This document shows positions 1 to 9,593 of a stretch of 64,000 nucleotides of DNA, piece by piece. The first letter of the stretch is position 1, and each line of letters opens with the position of its first letter. The stretch is from Labia minor (lineage: Eukaryota; Arthropoda; Insecta; Dermaptera; Spongiphoridae), in NCBI GenBank assembly GCA_963082975.1, contig OY720350.1:46578734-46642733 (forward strand). The letters are read 5' to 3'. A program made the position numbers and the translations under genes. Below the pieces are notes generated by a model that was not told where the DNA came from, searched no databases, and saw only the letters and a list, made by a program, of their open reading frames with translations.

Positions 1-222
1 ACAAAAATCTTGAGAGTAAATAAATCTTCAATCTTGAATCTTGTATCGTTTTCGTAAGAATTATTCACAAAAATCTTGAAAGTGAATAAGACTTGAATCT
101 TGAATCTTGTATCTTTTCTTGAAGATTATTCACATAAAATCTTGAGAGTGAACAAGTCTAGGAATCTTCTTTTGCCCGAACGATAAACGAGTTGTTTTCA
201 ATCACGGACTGAGCCTCCAATT
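1..222 (-). mobile_element. LTR retrotransposon 5' leader with tandem repeats
   Basis: Read on the minus strand, this follows the LTR end at 223. It holds a primer-binding-like site and then about two and a half tandem units of roughly 65 bp (about 1-61, 62-126, 127-165), each containing CTTGAATCTTG-type motifs and an ATTCACAAAAATCTTGA-like block. This is the untranslated leader of an LTR element whose coding part would lie off the left edge of the window. No gag or pol sequence is present, so Gypsy and BEL/Pao cannot be told apart. Confidence 0.6.
200..219 (-). promoter_or_regulatory. Probable tRNA primer-binding site of the LTR element
   Basis: On the minus strand TGGAGGCTCAGTCCGTGAT starts three bases after the LTR end. 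It resembles the tRNA-Pro-type primer-binding site TGGGGGCTCGTCCGGGAT, with one extra base and two substitutions. The plus strand correspondingly ends in CCA like a tRNA 3' end. The position relative to the LTR is correct for a reverse-transcription primer site. Assignment to tRNA-Pro is an inference. Confidence 0.5.
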
Positions 223-726
223 TGTAGGGAATTTCGTTGTCTAGGGGTTGTTTAGCAAAAAATATCTGTTTTGTTTAAATGGTTGCAAAAATATCGTTTT
301 ATTGAATGAATATGAACAAGATAAAAATACAGTGTAAAGATAAATGAAATCGTAACTTCTTCGTTTCTTGAATACTTCTTGCGATGTACAAAAGACTGAA
401 TAAACTCTTAACTGTAAACTGACTGAAATCTGACTATATACTAAACTCGAATCGTGCCGGTGTCCCTTTTAAAAGGAAGTCCAAACAGCTGGAACTCGGT
501 TGCTATTGGTCGGTGGCGTGGAGTGGGAGAATGGCGGCGACGGTGATGGTAGCTCATGGTGGGGAGGCGGCGACGGCGTCTGGGGCGCTCGCTGCTTGGA
601 GCGGCGTTGAGAGGAAGCACTAACTCCGATGATATTGTGGTTGAGAATGGCCGACATCGAGGCAGTAAGATGCGCCAGGCTTTTGATGATTCGGACGGTG
701 ATGAGCCAAAAGGCTCCATTCCCACA
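223..726 (-). mobile_element. Long terminal repeat (about 504 bp)
   Basis: The minus strand begins TGTGGGAAT and ends ATTCCCTACA, a near-perfect terminal inverted repeat with the canonical TG...CA ends. Inside, on the same strand, are a TTTAAAAGGG TATA-like box near 470-480 and an AATAAA polyadenylation signal near 300, in the U3-R-U5 order expected. A primer-binding-like site follows at 200-219. Small open frames inside (for example 441-725 minus and 556-783 plus) show no protein similarity I recognise and are treated as chance frames in a GC-richer LTR. The second LTR is not in the window. Confidence 0.65.
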
Positions 727-764
727 TATGTAATAAACTTAAAAAATATACTATTTTATTATTT

Positions 765-1030
765 GAAAGGCGCCACAGGGTGAGAGGATAGCGAAGCTGC
801 CTCACATTCTCGGGTTTCCCGGGCCTGGCAAGGGAATTTCACTAGCTGGGGTCTATGGGACGCAGTCAACCCAGCCTCCGGGATCAAAATTGGTAAAGCA
901 ACTTGAAAGCGCCTCCGATCAAGAAAATCAAGGTAAAGGTTGATAGGACCCATTCTACTGATCATAGGACACATAATTGATATAACCGACTTGATAGGCG
1001 TTGTCCTTACTTAGAATGTGAGAGGGTTTT
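765..1030 (+). mobile_element. tRNA-derived SINE, copy 1
   Basis: This copy is alignable end to end with the minus-strand copy at 5111-5360. Both start GGCGCCACAGGGTGAGAGG and share the inner block around GGGAATTTCNCTAGCT and the 3' block GACTTGATNGGCGTTGTCCTT. The A box here is TAGCGAAGCTGC (789-800); the B box is decayed. The end is T-rich. A short direct repeat, TTTTATTATTT (754-764 and 1031-1041), flanks it and may be the target duplication, though it is low complexity. It sits just outside the LTR at 223-726. Confidence 0.7.
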
Positions 1031-1041
1031 TTTTATTATTT

Positions 1042-1872
1042 TATTTTAAAAAAGTTGTAGATAAAAGTAGAGGTGAGGAGGTATAGGAGCAGAAATTCAA
1101 AATTTATCTAGTCTAAAAACGACCTTTTTCCAACAAGATTTTTTATTAATTTTTTTCTTTTGTCAAATTTGGACTAAAAATAATTTTACTAAATCGAAAT
1201 AAGCTTATATAAGTATATAAATTGTTAATATAATTTAATTTAAAATATTTTATTTTATTTTTTATTTAAATGTTTTAATAACTTATATTTACTTAACTAA
1301 CATTATTTAAATCAAAACGTCTTATAGTAATATATTAATAATAGTGGAGGATTTGTTCTTATCGAAATAGAATATATTTAAATGAAAGCTGCACTAAAGA
1401 GTAAGTCTGACATATAAAATAAAAAAAAAGAAGACAATCAGGTGGGGTTGGCTAATTAAAGAGTGCTTATTGGTTAATTGGTTTGCGCAGGTTGTGGTTG
1501 TCTGGCAACTCTAGCGAATACGGCCAGTAATCACCGAGGGTCTTTGGCCGGACACGTTGCTTGTCCTGCCCCGCCGGAAGCGATCCCTTCCCTTCCACCA
1601 AATCCCCTTCCTATTTCACTACCCAACCATCCAAGATTTATATATTATATATTAATATGTAAATATTTATTTTAATTATTAAAAATATAAAAAAAAAATA
1701 TGTTTCCTCATAAAATTTCAAAACTATGTTTAGACTATCAAAAAAGTCATTTGATGCCAAGAATATAAATTAGAAAATTCTTCTATTTTATAATTTATTA
1801 TTATACAAAAAATACATATTAGTCTGATATCACTTTTATATTATATCAATATACCAAAAAACATAAAATAAT
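1042..1872. other. AT-rich DNA with a GC-richer island at about 1440-1635
   Basis: No gene is seen. The island at 1440-1635 stands out from its flanks and contains homeodomain-type cores (CTAATTAA, GGTTAATTGG) and a Runt-type TGTGGT. The 65-residue open frame at 1478-1675 has no recognisable domain. A cis-regulatory role is possible but unproven. Confidence 0.3.
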
Positions 1873-2484
1873 TAGCTGGAGTGTCTCCACTCGACTATCT
1901 CGCAACTTTGAATTGGATTAAATAACATAATATATTATATTTAAATTAAATTTAATTAATTATAAATTATAAATTAAAATTAATAAATAATATTTATTAA
2001 ACCAGCGCGTGTTTGGCTCTTTGTTGATGGTACCACGACACGTGCTGGGGCGTGATTTGTAGTGTTAAAAAATTAATTCCGGTACTTTCAGCGATTCAAT
2101 CAGGCTGAAATTTTATATGTAGAAGTTTTATACAATTATTAATCATGTAAAAAATTATCAAACATATATCTTTATTTTTACGGTCACTTTAGAGGAAAAA
2201 AATCAAAACGTTGTAAGTAATGACCCTCTTCCGGTTGACCTATATTTCTCAAAAGTTGATAGAAAACTACGAATTTTGAATAATGCTCATGTACCAAATT
2301 TCATCATTCTAGCTCAAACCGTTTTTGCGTAATCTTGGTTACATACATACATACACTCACACAGTCACAGACATTTTTCTCAACCTTATTGAAAATGATT
2401 CAGGAACCTTCAAAACGTATAAAAACATCAAAATCTCAACATCGAAAATTTTTGTGATCGCAATACTATCTCTTACGAGATAGT
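1873..2484 (-). mobile_element. Helentron-like non-autonomous element (HINE), copy A
   Basis: Full-length member of the window's main repeat family. On the minus strand it opens with the palindrome ACTATCTCGTAAGAGATAGT, continues through a microsatellite-like TGTGAGTGTATGTATG zone, and ends with GCGAGATAGT (here one base off), the hairpin GAGTGGAGACACTC and CAGCTAA. Sub-terminal inverted repeats, a central variable microsatellite and a 3' hairpin are the layout described for DINE-1/HINE elements. It has no coding capacity. Confidence 0.75.
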
Positions 2485-2490
2485 GAAAAA

Positions 2491-2520
2491 TCTGAAGTGT
2501 CTCCACTCGACTATCTCGGT
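2491..2520 (-). mobile_element. Isolated 3' end of the HINE family
   Basis: Only the terminal piece (sub-terminal repeat, hairpin and end) is present, in the same orientation as copy A and six bases from it. On the minus strand this is a 3' end followed directly by the 5' end of copy A, a head-to-tail junction. Confidence 0.6.
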
Positions 2521-2622
2521 AGAGAAAATCAAGACAATGGTTGATGAGGATCCGATGTACTTGATCAAACAACACCTTTAACCCGCTAATGCTGTAACTG
2601 ACTTGATAGCCGATTACCTTTC
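2521..2622 (+). mobile_element. SINE 3' fragment, copy 3
   Basis: It aligns by eye with the 3' half of the SINE at 765-1030: the GAGAAAATCAAG block, GGTTGAT, ACTTGATCA and finally AACTGACTTGATAGCCG. The tRNA-like head is missing. It abuts the HINE fragment ending at 2520. Confidence 0.5.
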
Positions 2623-4261
2623 ATTGGACGTACAAAATATTTATTTTCCAAATATTAACTTTATTGAGGATTTCTGTGGGTAAGAAGAGAGCACAATTCC
2701 TCTAATCTCATTTCTCGTCTGTATGAAATATTTAATTTCTGAGCTAATATAATATAAAAGTTGTATAGTTAGTTTTGATATTTTATGGAGGAGAGAAAGA
2801 AATATATATCTTCAAAGATGGTCAAAATATACTAGGTTCGGCGATTATAATAATTACACCATTTCTCTACAATTGGTACTATATTAAGCTTGTTCTGTCA
2901 TCTTTTAACCCATGTTAAGAATTAGGATGAATTAAACTTTGTCAATTGATGATGATTTGCATTGGAAACCTATGTAGGTCAGAGTTGCAATTTATGAATT
3001 GATTTCCTTATACTCTGGCCACTCCTTTGCTTGTATCAAATATTAGCATTGTAATGGCTGTAGGTCTATATATTATGTTTTATTATGTTGAAACGAAACC
3101 ATGCACCAAGAATATAATATTTTAGGCATATGTCAGTTTTCCGTTGGCACCTGCAGCAGGCGGGAAGCGCCTAGCCTTGAATCGGACATTGTGCTCCAAG
3201 TTAAACAAAGGTGACTTGGATAGGCCTCTCTCTCCGTCTCTCAAAGATATTGGAAAATGCCTGCCGTCCCCCTCCCGATGACTCATAACATACGTCAAAC
3301 ACTATATATAGCTGGTATTAGTGATAAAGGTACCATGTAACAAAGATATCGACATACTTTCCCATTTTATCAATGCATGCAACGATAAACTATTTATAAA
3401 AAAACGCAAGCTCTCAAAATTTCCATTAATCATTATTTAATTGTTCAATATCGACAATTCATTTAGGTTATTAATAACTTAATGATTAATTCCATATCGA
3501 GGATGAATCAAGAAAAAAAACTTTGAATAGAAATTTTGTTTATATCGTATTTATTTCAATTTAATTTTTACTCTTAAGTGTTTCTTACTCAATGTTTAAG
3601 TGAAAAGTACATTGAGATATTTACAATATATCTATACTTACAAAAGTAAATTATTTTGTTAAATCTACTATAAATAATATTTGCAAAATGCATTATTAAT
3701 ATTATATGTATGTATTTCACTATAGAAAGAAAAATTTTTATGATCTTTATGAAAGAATTAAATATTAAATCAGATTTGGATTATCAGATAAGTGAACATA
3801 TGTATAACCTAGATTGACTTGATCAAATTTATCCATTCCAATAATTAAGATTACAAATTTTTATTATTAGGTTTCTAAAGGGGAGCAAAATAAATATTTT
3901 GAAAATTTCAGAGAGTTCATTTGTGAGGATTGGAATAAAGACTAAACTAACAGGGAAATACCTTTAAAATAACAGTGGACAAACAAAGTGACATCTGTAC
4001 AGAAAAGTTAATATTATAGTATGATCCAAAAGTAGAGGACAATCCAAAAAAGGAAAAGGCAAATAAACTATTACATCTAAATTCATAAATCATTTTAACC
4101 GTTTTATATTTGAAAAAAATTATCATTTTTCTTTCCAACAAGCTAATTTTACTGAATTTGTTAATCTTTTTTTTTTAGTATTCATAGTAAAAATTTTCAG
4201 GGACAGAATTTAGGACTCCAAATCCCTAGATAACTTTATTATAATAAATAAAATAAAAAAA
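2623..4261. other. AT-rich DNA with an island at about 3120-3310
   Basis: No gene is seen. The island at 3120-3310 carries GCACCTGCAGCAGG (E-box CACCTG), AACAAAGG (Sox-type) and a perfect AP-1 site, ATGACTCAT at 3278-3286. The remainder is low-complexity A/T sequence. Confidence 0.3.
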
Positions 4262-4925
4262 CATCTCTTTTTCTCTCATTCTAAATATCTCGAAAGTTTT
4301 TGGCCGCAGCAACCACATTTCTCCAATTGTTCCTATCCTGAGCCTCAACCATCCTCTCACGTCCCTTCCTACATTGTCCACCTATCGCGTCCTTGGTCTT
4401 CCAAGCGGACGTTTTCCAATCAGTCTCTTCAACATTATATTCTTTCCTCTCCCATTCTAGCCACGTGCCCGGTCCAATGCAACCTTCTCGATTTTATAAC
4501 CCTAAGTCTGGAGATGCATAGAGGTAATGCAATTTCTCGTTATGCAGTCTCCGCCATTCCACGGTGACCCCATGTGAAGAATCCTATTCTCAAATTCTTT
4601 AAATCTACTCTCATCTCCTAGAGTCATAGGCATGCCTTACAGTCATATAACACTTCAGACAAAATAATTGTTTTATATATTTTAACTTTGATCCCTTTTG
4701 ATAATAAAATTTTGACGAGATAAGCCCCTTTACTCCATGATAACAGGCGTTACCAGATTACTGGTCTTAATGTATTGTGCATTTTCTAATTCTACGTTTT
4801 CTATGTAAAGGGGCTTTCTGTGTAAATACTGTTCCTCTCTGTTACTAAATATTTTGTCTTGGCACTATTAATTTCCAGTCTCACCTCTTTTTCAGCTTCG
4901 ATTAATTTTTCTACTCTATCATTCT
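4262..4925 (-). pseudogene. Non-LTR retrotransposon fragment 1 (RT C-terminal region)
   Basis: A decayed minus-strand copy of the 3' part of a non-LTR retrotransposon reverse-transcriptase ORF. It is collinear with the better preserved copy at 11393-12170: the block coding for the region around AWSMTLGDE, the blocks after it, and the 3' end near ACTTTCGAGATATTT. Multiple frameshifts and stops rule out a functional product. At the position where a mariner interrupts the copy at 9340 it reads continuously (about 4498-4505). Confidence 0.6.
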
Positions 4926-5092
4926 ATATAAATAAATATAAATTATTATGATATTACTAGTATGATATAACATTATTCAACTCCAAAAATAAAAAATAAG
5001 ATATCTATATTATATATTATCCATACAGAGAGAAATCTTTTTACAACTTTCAATTAATCAATAGAAAATTGCTTCAAAAATGGTATATTACT

Positions 5093-5110
5093 TTTGATTA
5101 ATTATAAAAA
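5093..5110. repeat. Target-site duplication of SINE copy 2 (left)
   Basis: TTTGATTAATTATAAAAA is repeated exactly at 5361-5378. An 18-bp perfect duplication flanking the element is the footprint of target-primed reverse transcription. Confidence 0.8.
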
Positions 5111-5360
5111 AAACCTCTGACTTTTGTACGATCTACGGAAGGACAACGCCAATCAAGTCGGTTATATCAATTAGGTGTCCTATGATCAGTAGAACGGGTC
5201 CTTGATTTTTTTAATCGGAGGCGCTACCAAGTAGCTTTCCCATTGTCAACAATGTCCCATAGACCCTAGCTAGAGAAATTCCCTTGCTAGTTCCGGAACT
5301 TGAACCGGGTACCACTAGAATATGAGCCAGCTACGCTACCTCTCACCCTGTGGCGCTTTC
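5111..5360 (-). mobile_element. tRNA-derived SINE, copy 2 (intact, 250 bp)
   Basis: On the minus strand the element starts GAAAGCGCCACAGGGTGAGA and carries a perfect RNA polymerase III A box, TAGCGTAGCTGG (5327-5338 on the plus strand), and a B box, GGTTCAAGTTCC (5295-5306). A-to-B spacing is shorter than in a normal tRNA, so the anticodon arm looks shortened. A unique body follows, then an end of CAGAGG plus a T run. The 18-bp perfect target duplication (5093-5110, 5361-5378) defines the borders and argues for a fairly recent insertion. Two other copies lie in this window (765-1030 and a 3' piece at 2521). The partner LINE is unknown. Confidence 0.85.
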
Positions 5361-5378
5361 TTTGATTAATTATAAAAA
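5361..5378. repeat. Target-site duplication of SINE copy 2 (right)
   Basis: Exact copy of 5093-5110, immediately outside the tRNA-like head of the SINE. Confidence 0.8.
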
Positions 5379-6512
5379 TGAATTTCTCCATCTACTCGTA
5401 ATGAAATATTTCAAGAAAACACTAAAAATTTATTTTATTTATTTTAGATTTAGATTTATTTGATTAACAATTAAGAAAATAGTTTATCTAATATCTGATT
5501 TCGGATTAATTAAAATTGGTAAAATTTTGATCTATAATGGTATTCGTTTGTAAGCTCTTTAATGATAATATATTACTTAATTTGATCAAATTAATTAATT
5601 TATCATTTATGGTAAATTATTTCTTCAAGTTGTTTAACAATGGACTTTTTAAGTCAGCCTGGAATTGCATCACTATCACTTTCTTTCCTCTTTGTCCTTT
5701 AATGAACAGCAGCCTCTCATTTCAAATTCAAAGAAACAAACTGACTTTTTCCTTGACAGTGACTTTCATTCATTCACCTCTTAAATTTAATCCAATGCAT
5801 TTCATAATTAATTCAAATTTGTAAAATCTTTCAGATAAAGATAAACATTTAAGCCGGGCATATACAAATTAATGGAAGCAACAAAAAAAATTGGAATTTT
5901 TGCGAAATTCTTTTAAATTTTAAACATTTATACAAGTTATAATTAGTTAATTGTTATATGAAGAGTATTATATATTGGATGTTCGATTTTCTATTCGTGA
6001 TCTAGTTTGATTGAAATCTGATCTTTAAATTGAATATCTTTCTGATTAAAGAGCAATTAAGGTATCGGGGCTATCGGGTGGCTGAAGGTTAATACGTCGC
6101 AGATAACTAACGAGGGAGAGATGCCCCCATTTTTGGTCATACGACTTCTTTGCCGTGTTTCTTCCGATTTGGAGCGAATATTCCTGTCTGTGACGTAGAG
6201 GGAAAAGACTGGATTCTCCAAATACGGCTGGATCTGGAAAGCAGTTTTTTCAGGCTTCAGGAGGGGAGGAATCGACCTTCAGTGAAGGTTTCACTCGTTC
6301 ACCCCTCAGCCAAGTGAAGAACAACAGCTGATCACACACACACACACTCGTGCCAATCTTAATTATGTCGCCTATCGAATCTCGAAACAATTCAACATTG
6401 GTTTTGTCATTTCATTCATTATTTATTAAAATAAATTAACGAAAACAAATATTAAAAGAACTAAACATTTTTAAATTAAAGATTTTCTACTTTATACGAT
6501 TATTGATTAGTT
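5379..6512. other. AT-rich DNA with a GC-richer island at about 6060-6345
   Basis: No gene is seen; the 95-residue frame at 5537-5824 is low complexity. The island at 6060-6345 contains TGACGTAG (half CRE), a CAGCTG E-box with TGATCA, a direct repeat of the CTTCAGTGAAGGTTTCACT type, and a short (CA)n. It is a candidate regulatory element. Confidence 0.3.
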
Positions 6513-6645
6513 AATAGCCAAAATAATTTAGATTGAAATAAAATGTGTCAAGATTCAGCATTTCAATGCATTCGTGTAATAATAGCCAAAATAATTTAGA
6601 TTGAAATAAAATGTGTCAAGATTCAGCATTTCAATTCATTCGTGT
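6513..6645. repeat. 68-bp tandem duplication
   Basis: A unit beginning AATAGCCAAAATAATTTAGA occurs at 6513 and again at 6581, with near-identical sequence through CATTTCAATNCATTCGTGT. The second unit runs into the element end at 6646-6760. Confidence 0.8.
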
Positions 6646-6760
6646 TCGAAAATCGAAAAATGGTATTTTCCGATTCAGGGAGGTCAAGATCTATCGAAAT
6701 CTCGAAGTCGAAATTTTTGACGATTTCAATACTTCCCTTATACGAAGTATGCGGGAAAGT
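6646..6760 (-). mobile_element. 5' end of a second Helentron-like family
   Basis: On the minus strand it begins with the nested palindrome ACTTTCCCGCATAC...GTATAAGGGAAGT, followed by ATTG, AATC and AAAAATTTCGACTTCGAGAT. The first family has ACTATCTCGCCAGAGATAGT, then ATTG, GATC and AAAATTTTCGATGTTGAGAT. The order is the same but the terminal stem differs. Only the 5' part is recognisable. Confidence 0.5.
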
Positions 6761-6998
6761 AAAAAATATAATAATAAAAGTAAATACTATTAAATTAATA
6801 AAAATTATATACTGTAAAATAAAAAACAATAATTATAGTAATAATAATTAAAAATAAAATAATTGATAGTTAATATCGACATTTACTATCAGAAGTGGAT
6901 TATAGTTAAAATAATACCAAGAAAATTAATTTTTTTAATTTACAAGCATTAATAATGAAAATCTTCAATAAATACATACTTAATGATAATAATAATAA

Positions 6999-7075
6999 TG
7001 CATCCAAGAACTTTCGAGTTCCGTAGAGCAATAGTATCTCTATTGCTCTACGGAATTATAATAATAATAATAATA
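6999..7075 (+). mobile_element. Non-LTR 3' end with a perfect terminal hairpin
   Basis: GCATCCAAGAACTTTCGAGTT matches the 3' region of the non-LTR copies (minus strand near 9345-9365). It is followed by a perfect 16-bp inverted repeat (TTCCGTAGAGCAATAG at 7019-7034, complement at 7040-7055, loop of 5) and a (TAA)n-like tail. Similar trinucleotide repeats lie on the left. This is a strongly 5'-truncated insertion. Confidence 0.55.
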
Positions 7076-7999
7076 TATAAGATGTTTACTCTCAAAATTG
7101 TTATATTTTTAAATAAATATATAGAAAGAGAGAGAACGAAAGAATAAACGACATCCAAATAAATATAGAATTCCAAAAGCAATCAATAATAAAATTAAGA
7201 ATAGTAGTAATTTTTAGAAAAAAATTGCATGATACACGTAAGCCCCAATCTTTTAATTTCTAACGTTATCATTTAATAATGTATTATGTATAATAAAATA
7301 TTTTTTATTGTTTTTAACTTATAGTTAGTATTGATAAGTGGAAAATTGAATACCTAAAATTAATTTGATATTTACTTAGCAATTATGGCTAATGTTTGTG
7401 ATATTTTTTATTTTCTCCTCTCATTCTTTTATTAAATTGAACATCCAACGACCTTGGCATGTTGACTTCATAAGAACCCGATAAGGCACTAAAATTGACC
7501 AAATATTTATTCAGAAAAGGTAAACATTTATTTTATTCACCTACAAAGTTGGTATTATTTTTTAAAATTGTGTTCTTGTTAAATATTGGAAAACAATAAT
7601 ATATTAGACAGGATAATTTAAATAGAAACCGATATTGATAATTGATAATACATGTCTATATTATGGTTAGTTACGGGAACTTATCTCTCAGCTATAAAAA
7701 TAACATGTCATAAAACTTTCAGGTGAAGGGTCTTAGAACTTTTGTTTATTATTACAAACAAAGATCCTATCAAATTGAGGTAAAGTATGTTATTACAAGG
7801 GAAGAAGGTGTAAAGAAAGATTGCAGATTATGTTACAAATATTTCAACAGAGCAAGGAATTTTTTTTTTTTTATTTTTATATATACTAATTTATTTATAT
7901 ATAATTTTTTTCTAACTTTAATATATGGTATTTTTAATTTAAACAATCATTAAGACTAGCAATAAGAGATGCAAATTGTGAGTTAGTATTATATTTTTC

Positions 8000-8036
<37 letters not shown>

Positions 8037-8324
8037 TCATGTCATAAAAATGATGAATTATTTAAATTTTTCCATGTATTCATTGTATGACCAACCAAAT
8101 ATTTGAAAAGTAAAATTTCGTTTAACTTTATTATTTGAATTAAACAAAAACACGATATCTAGATTTCATATCATATCCTCTCTACAATTATATTATTTTT
8201 TTTTTATTTTTAAAGACTTAATTTTTATTATATTCTATTATTTTAACTTAAAATTGATTTTTAGAAAACAAATGTAATGTAAGAAATTTTAAACAAGTTC
8301 TTAATATAAAAATAATTTTTTTTT
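7076..8324. other. AT-rich DNA, no gene seen
   Basis: Low-complexity sequence with a (TA)n microsatellite at about 8002-8032 and a T run near 7859-7871. The 76-residue frame at 7723-7953 is dominated by F, I, Y and N and looks like chance. Confidence 0.4.
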
Positions 8325-8836
8325 ACTATTTCGCCAGATGATGTTTTTATAAGTTTTGAAGGTTCCTGAATCATTTTCACTAAGGTTGAGAAAAATATCT
8401 CTGTGTGTGTGTGTGTGTATGTATGTAACCAAGATTACGCAAAAACGTTTTGAGGTAGAATGATGAAATTTGGTACATGGGCATTATTCAAAATTCATAG
8501 TTTTCTATCAACTTTTGAGAAATGTAGCTCAACCGGAAGAGGGTCATTACCTACAACGTTTTGATTTGTTTTCTTCTAAAGTGACCGTAAAAATAAAGAT
8601 ATATGTTTGATAATTTTTCACATGATTAATAATTGTATAAAACTGCTATATATAGAATTTCAGCTTGAAGTACGAGAATTAATTATTTAACACTGCCAAC
8701 TAACTGGTTTAATAAATATTTTTTATTAATTATAATTTATAATTTATAATTAATTAAATTTAATTTAAATATAATATATTATGTTATTTAATCCAATTCA
8801 AATTGACGGATAGTCGAGTGGAGACACTCCAACTAA
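8325..8836 (+). mobile_element. Helentron-like element, copy B
   Basis: The 5' end reads ACTATTTCGCCAGATGATG, so the block from the terminal palindrome to the GAGATTTTGATG motif has been deleted. A (GT)n/ATGTATG microsatellite zone follows near 8402-8427, and the 3' end has the hairpin GAGTGGAGACACTC then CAACTAA. A second deletion removes the GC-rich CACGTG-containing segment. Confidence 0.75.
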
Positions 8837-9339
8837 TTTATTTTTCATTATACTCCAAAACCTATTTCAAATGTAGTGTGAATTCTCTTTTAAGAGAAAA
8901 GTCTTTTTGGATTTTAAATAAGAAACTTTAAAGATATATCTAAGTGTATTTATTTTTACAATATTTTTTAATTTTAAGAAAATATTCAAAAATTTGTATA
9001 TTGATTATGTATATATATATATATATATATTGTATAATAATGTATAATAATTACATATTGGGATCTGTAACAAGGATTCTGTAATTTTTTTCTAGCAATT
9101 TTGATAATTCTTTAATTTATTAACACACCTGAGGGATTTCTTAGAATTGTTAAATTAAGAACTAAATTTATAAAAATAAATTTATAAAAAAAAATAGAGA
9201 TTTGACGAAGTGAAACCAAACTAGTTTTCAGCAAAAATAATTTGATTGAAATGCTTATAGGACCTCACAAAATGTTCATTAATTACATATTATAGACTAC
9301 AAAAGTAAAGACTTTCAATTTCTATCTGCTTATCTATCT
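8837..9339. other. AT-rich DNA, no gene seen
   Basis: Contains a (TA)n run at about 9009-9030. Nothing else is recognisable. Confidence 0.4.
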
Positions 9340-9591
9340 CTCTAAAGAACTCGAAAGTTCTTGCATCCACTTTTCTCCAAGTGTCCCTATCAAGAGCTAC
9401 AACCATCCAACTCCTACCTTCTCCCATCTCTTTCAAGTCCCTTACTACATTGACTACCCACGCGTCCTTGGTCTTCCAAGCACACGTTTCCCAATCGATC
9501 TCCCCATAAATTTATTTTTCGCCATTCTTTTCTCTAACATTCTAGCATCGTGCCCTATCCATCGCAGCCTTCTCGATTTTATAACCCTAAC
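9340..9591 (-). pseudogene. Non-LTR retrotransposon fragment 2, 3' part
   Basis: Minus-strand translation, with frameshifts, gives a reverse-transcriptase C-terminal signature: an RRLRWxGH-type block, then GKRVLGRPRTR, then VVRDLKEMGEG, ALDRDTWRK. This pattern is common at the end of arthropod non-LTR ORF2 proteins. The fragment is interrupted by the mariner at 9594 and resumes at 10455. Confidence 0.65.
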
Positions 9592-9593
9592 TA

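Noticed and set aside
441..783. Overlapping open frames of 60-94 codons on both strands
   Set aside because: They lie inside the LTR, are rich in R, P, H and S as expected from GC-rich repeats, and have no recognisable domain.
7019..7055. microRNA precursor
   Set aside because: The stem is perfect and only 16 bp with a 5-nt loop, and it sits at a LINE 3' end next to a simple-repeat tail; transcription terminator or LINE recognition hairpin is more likely.
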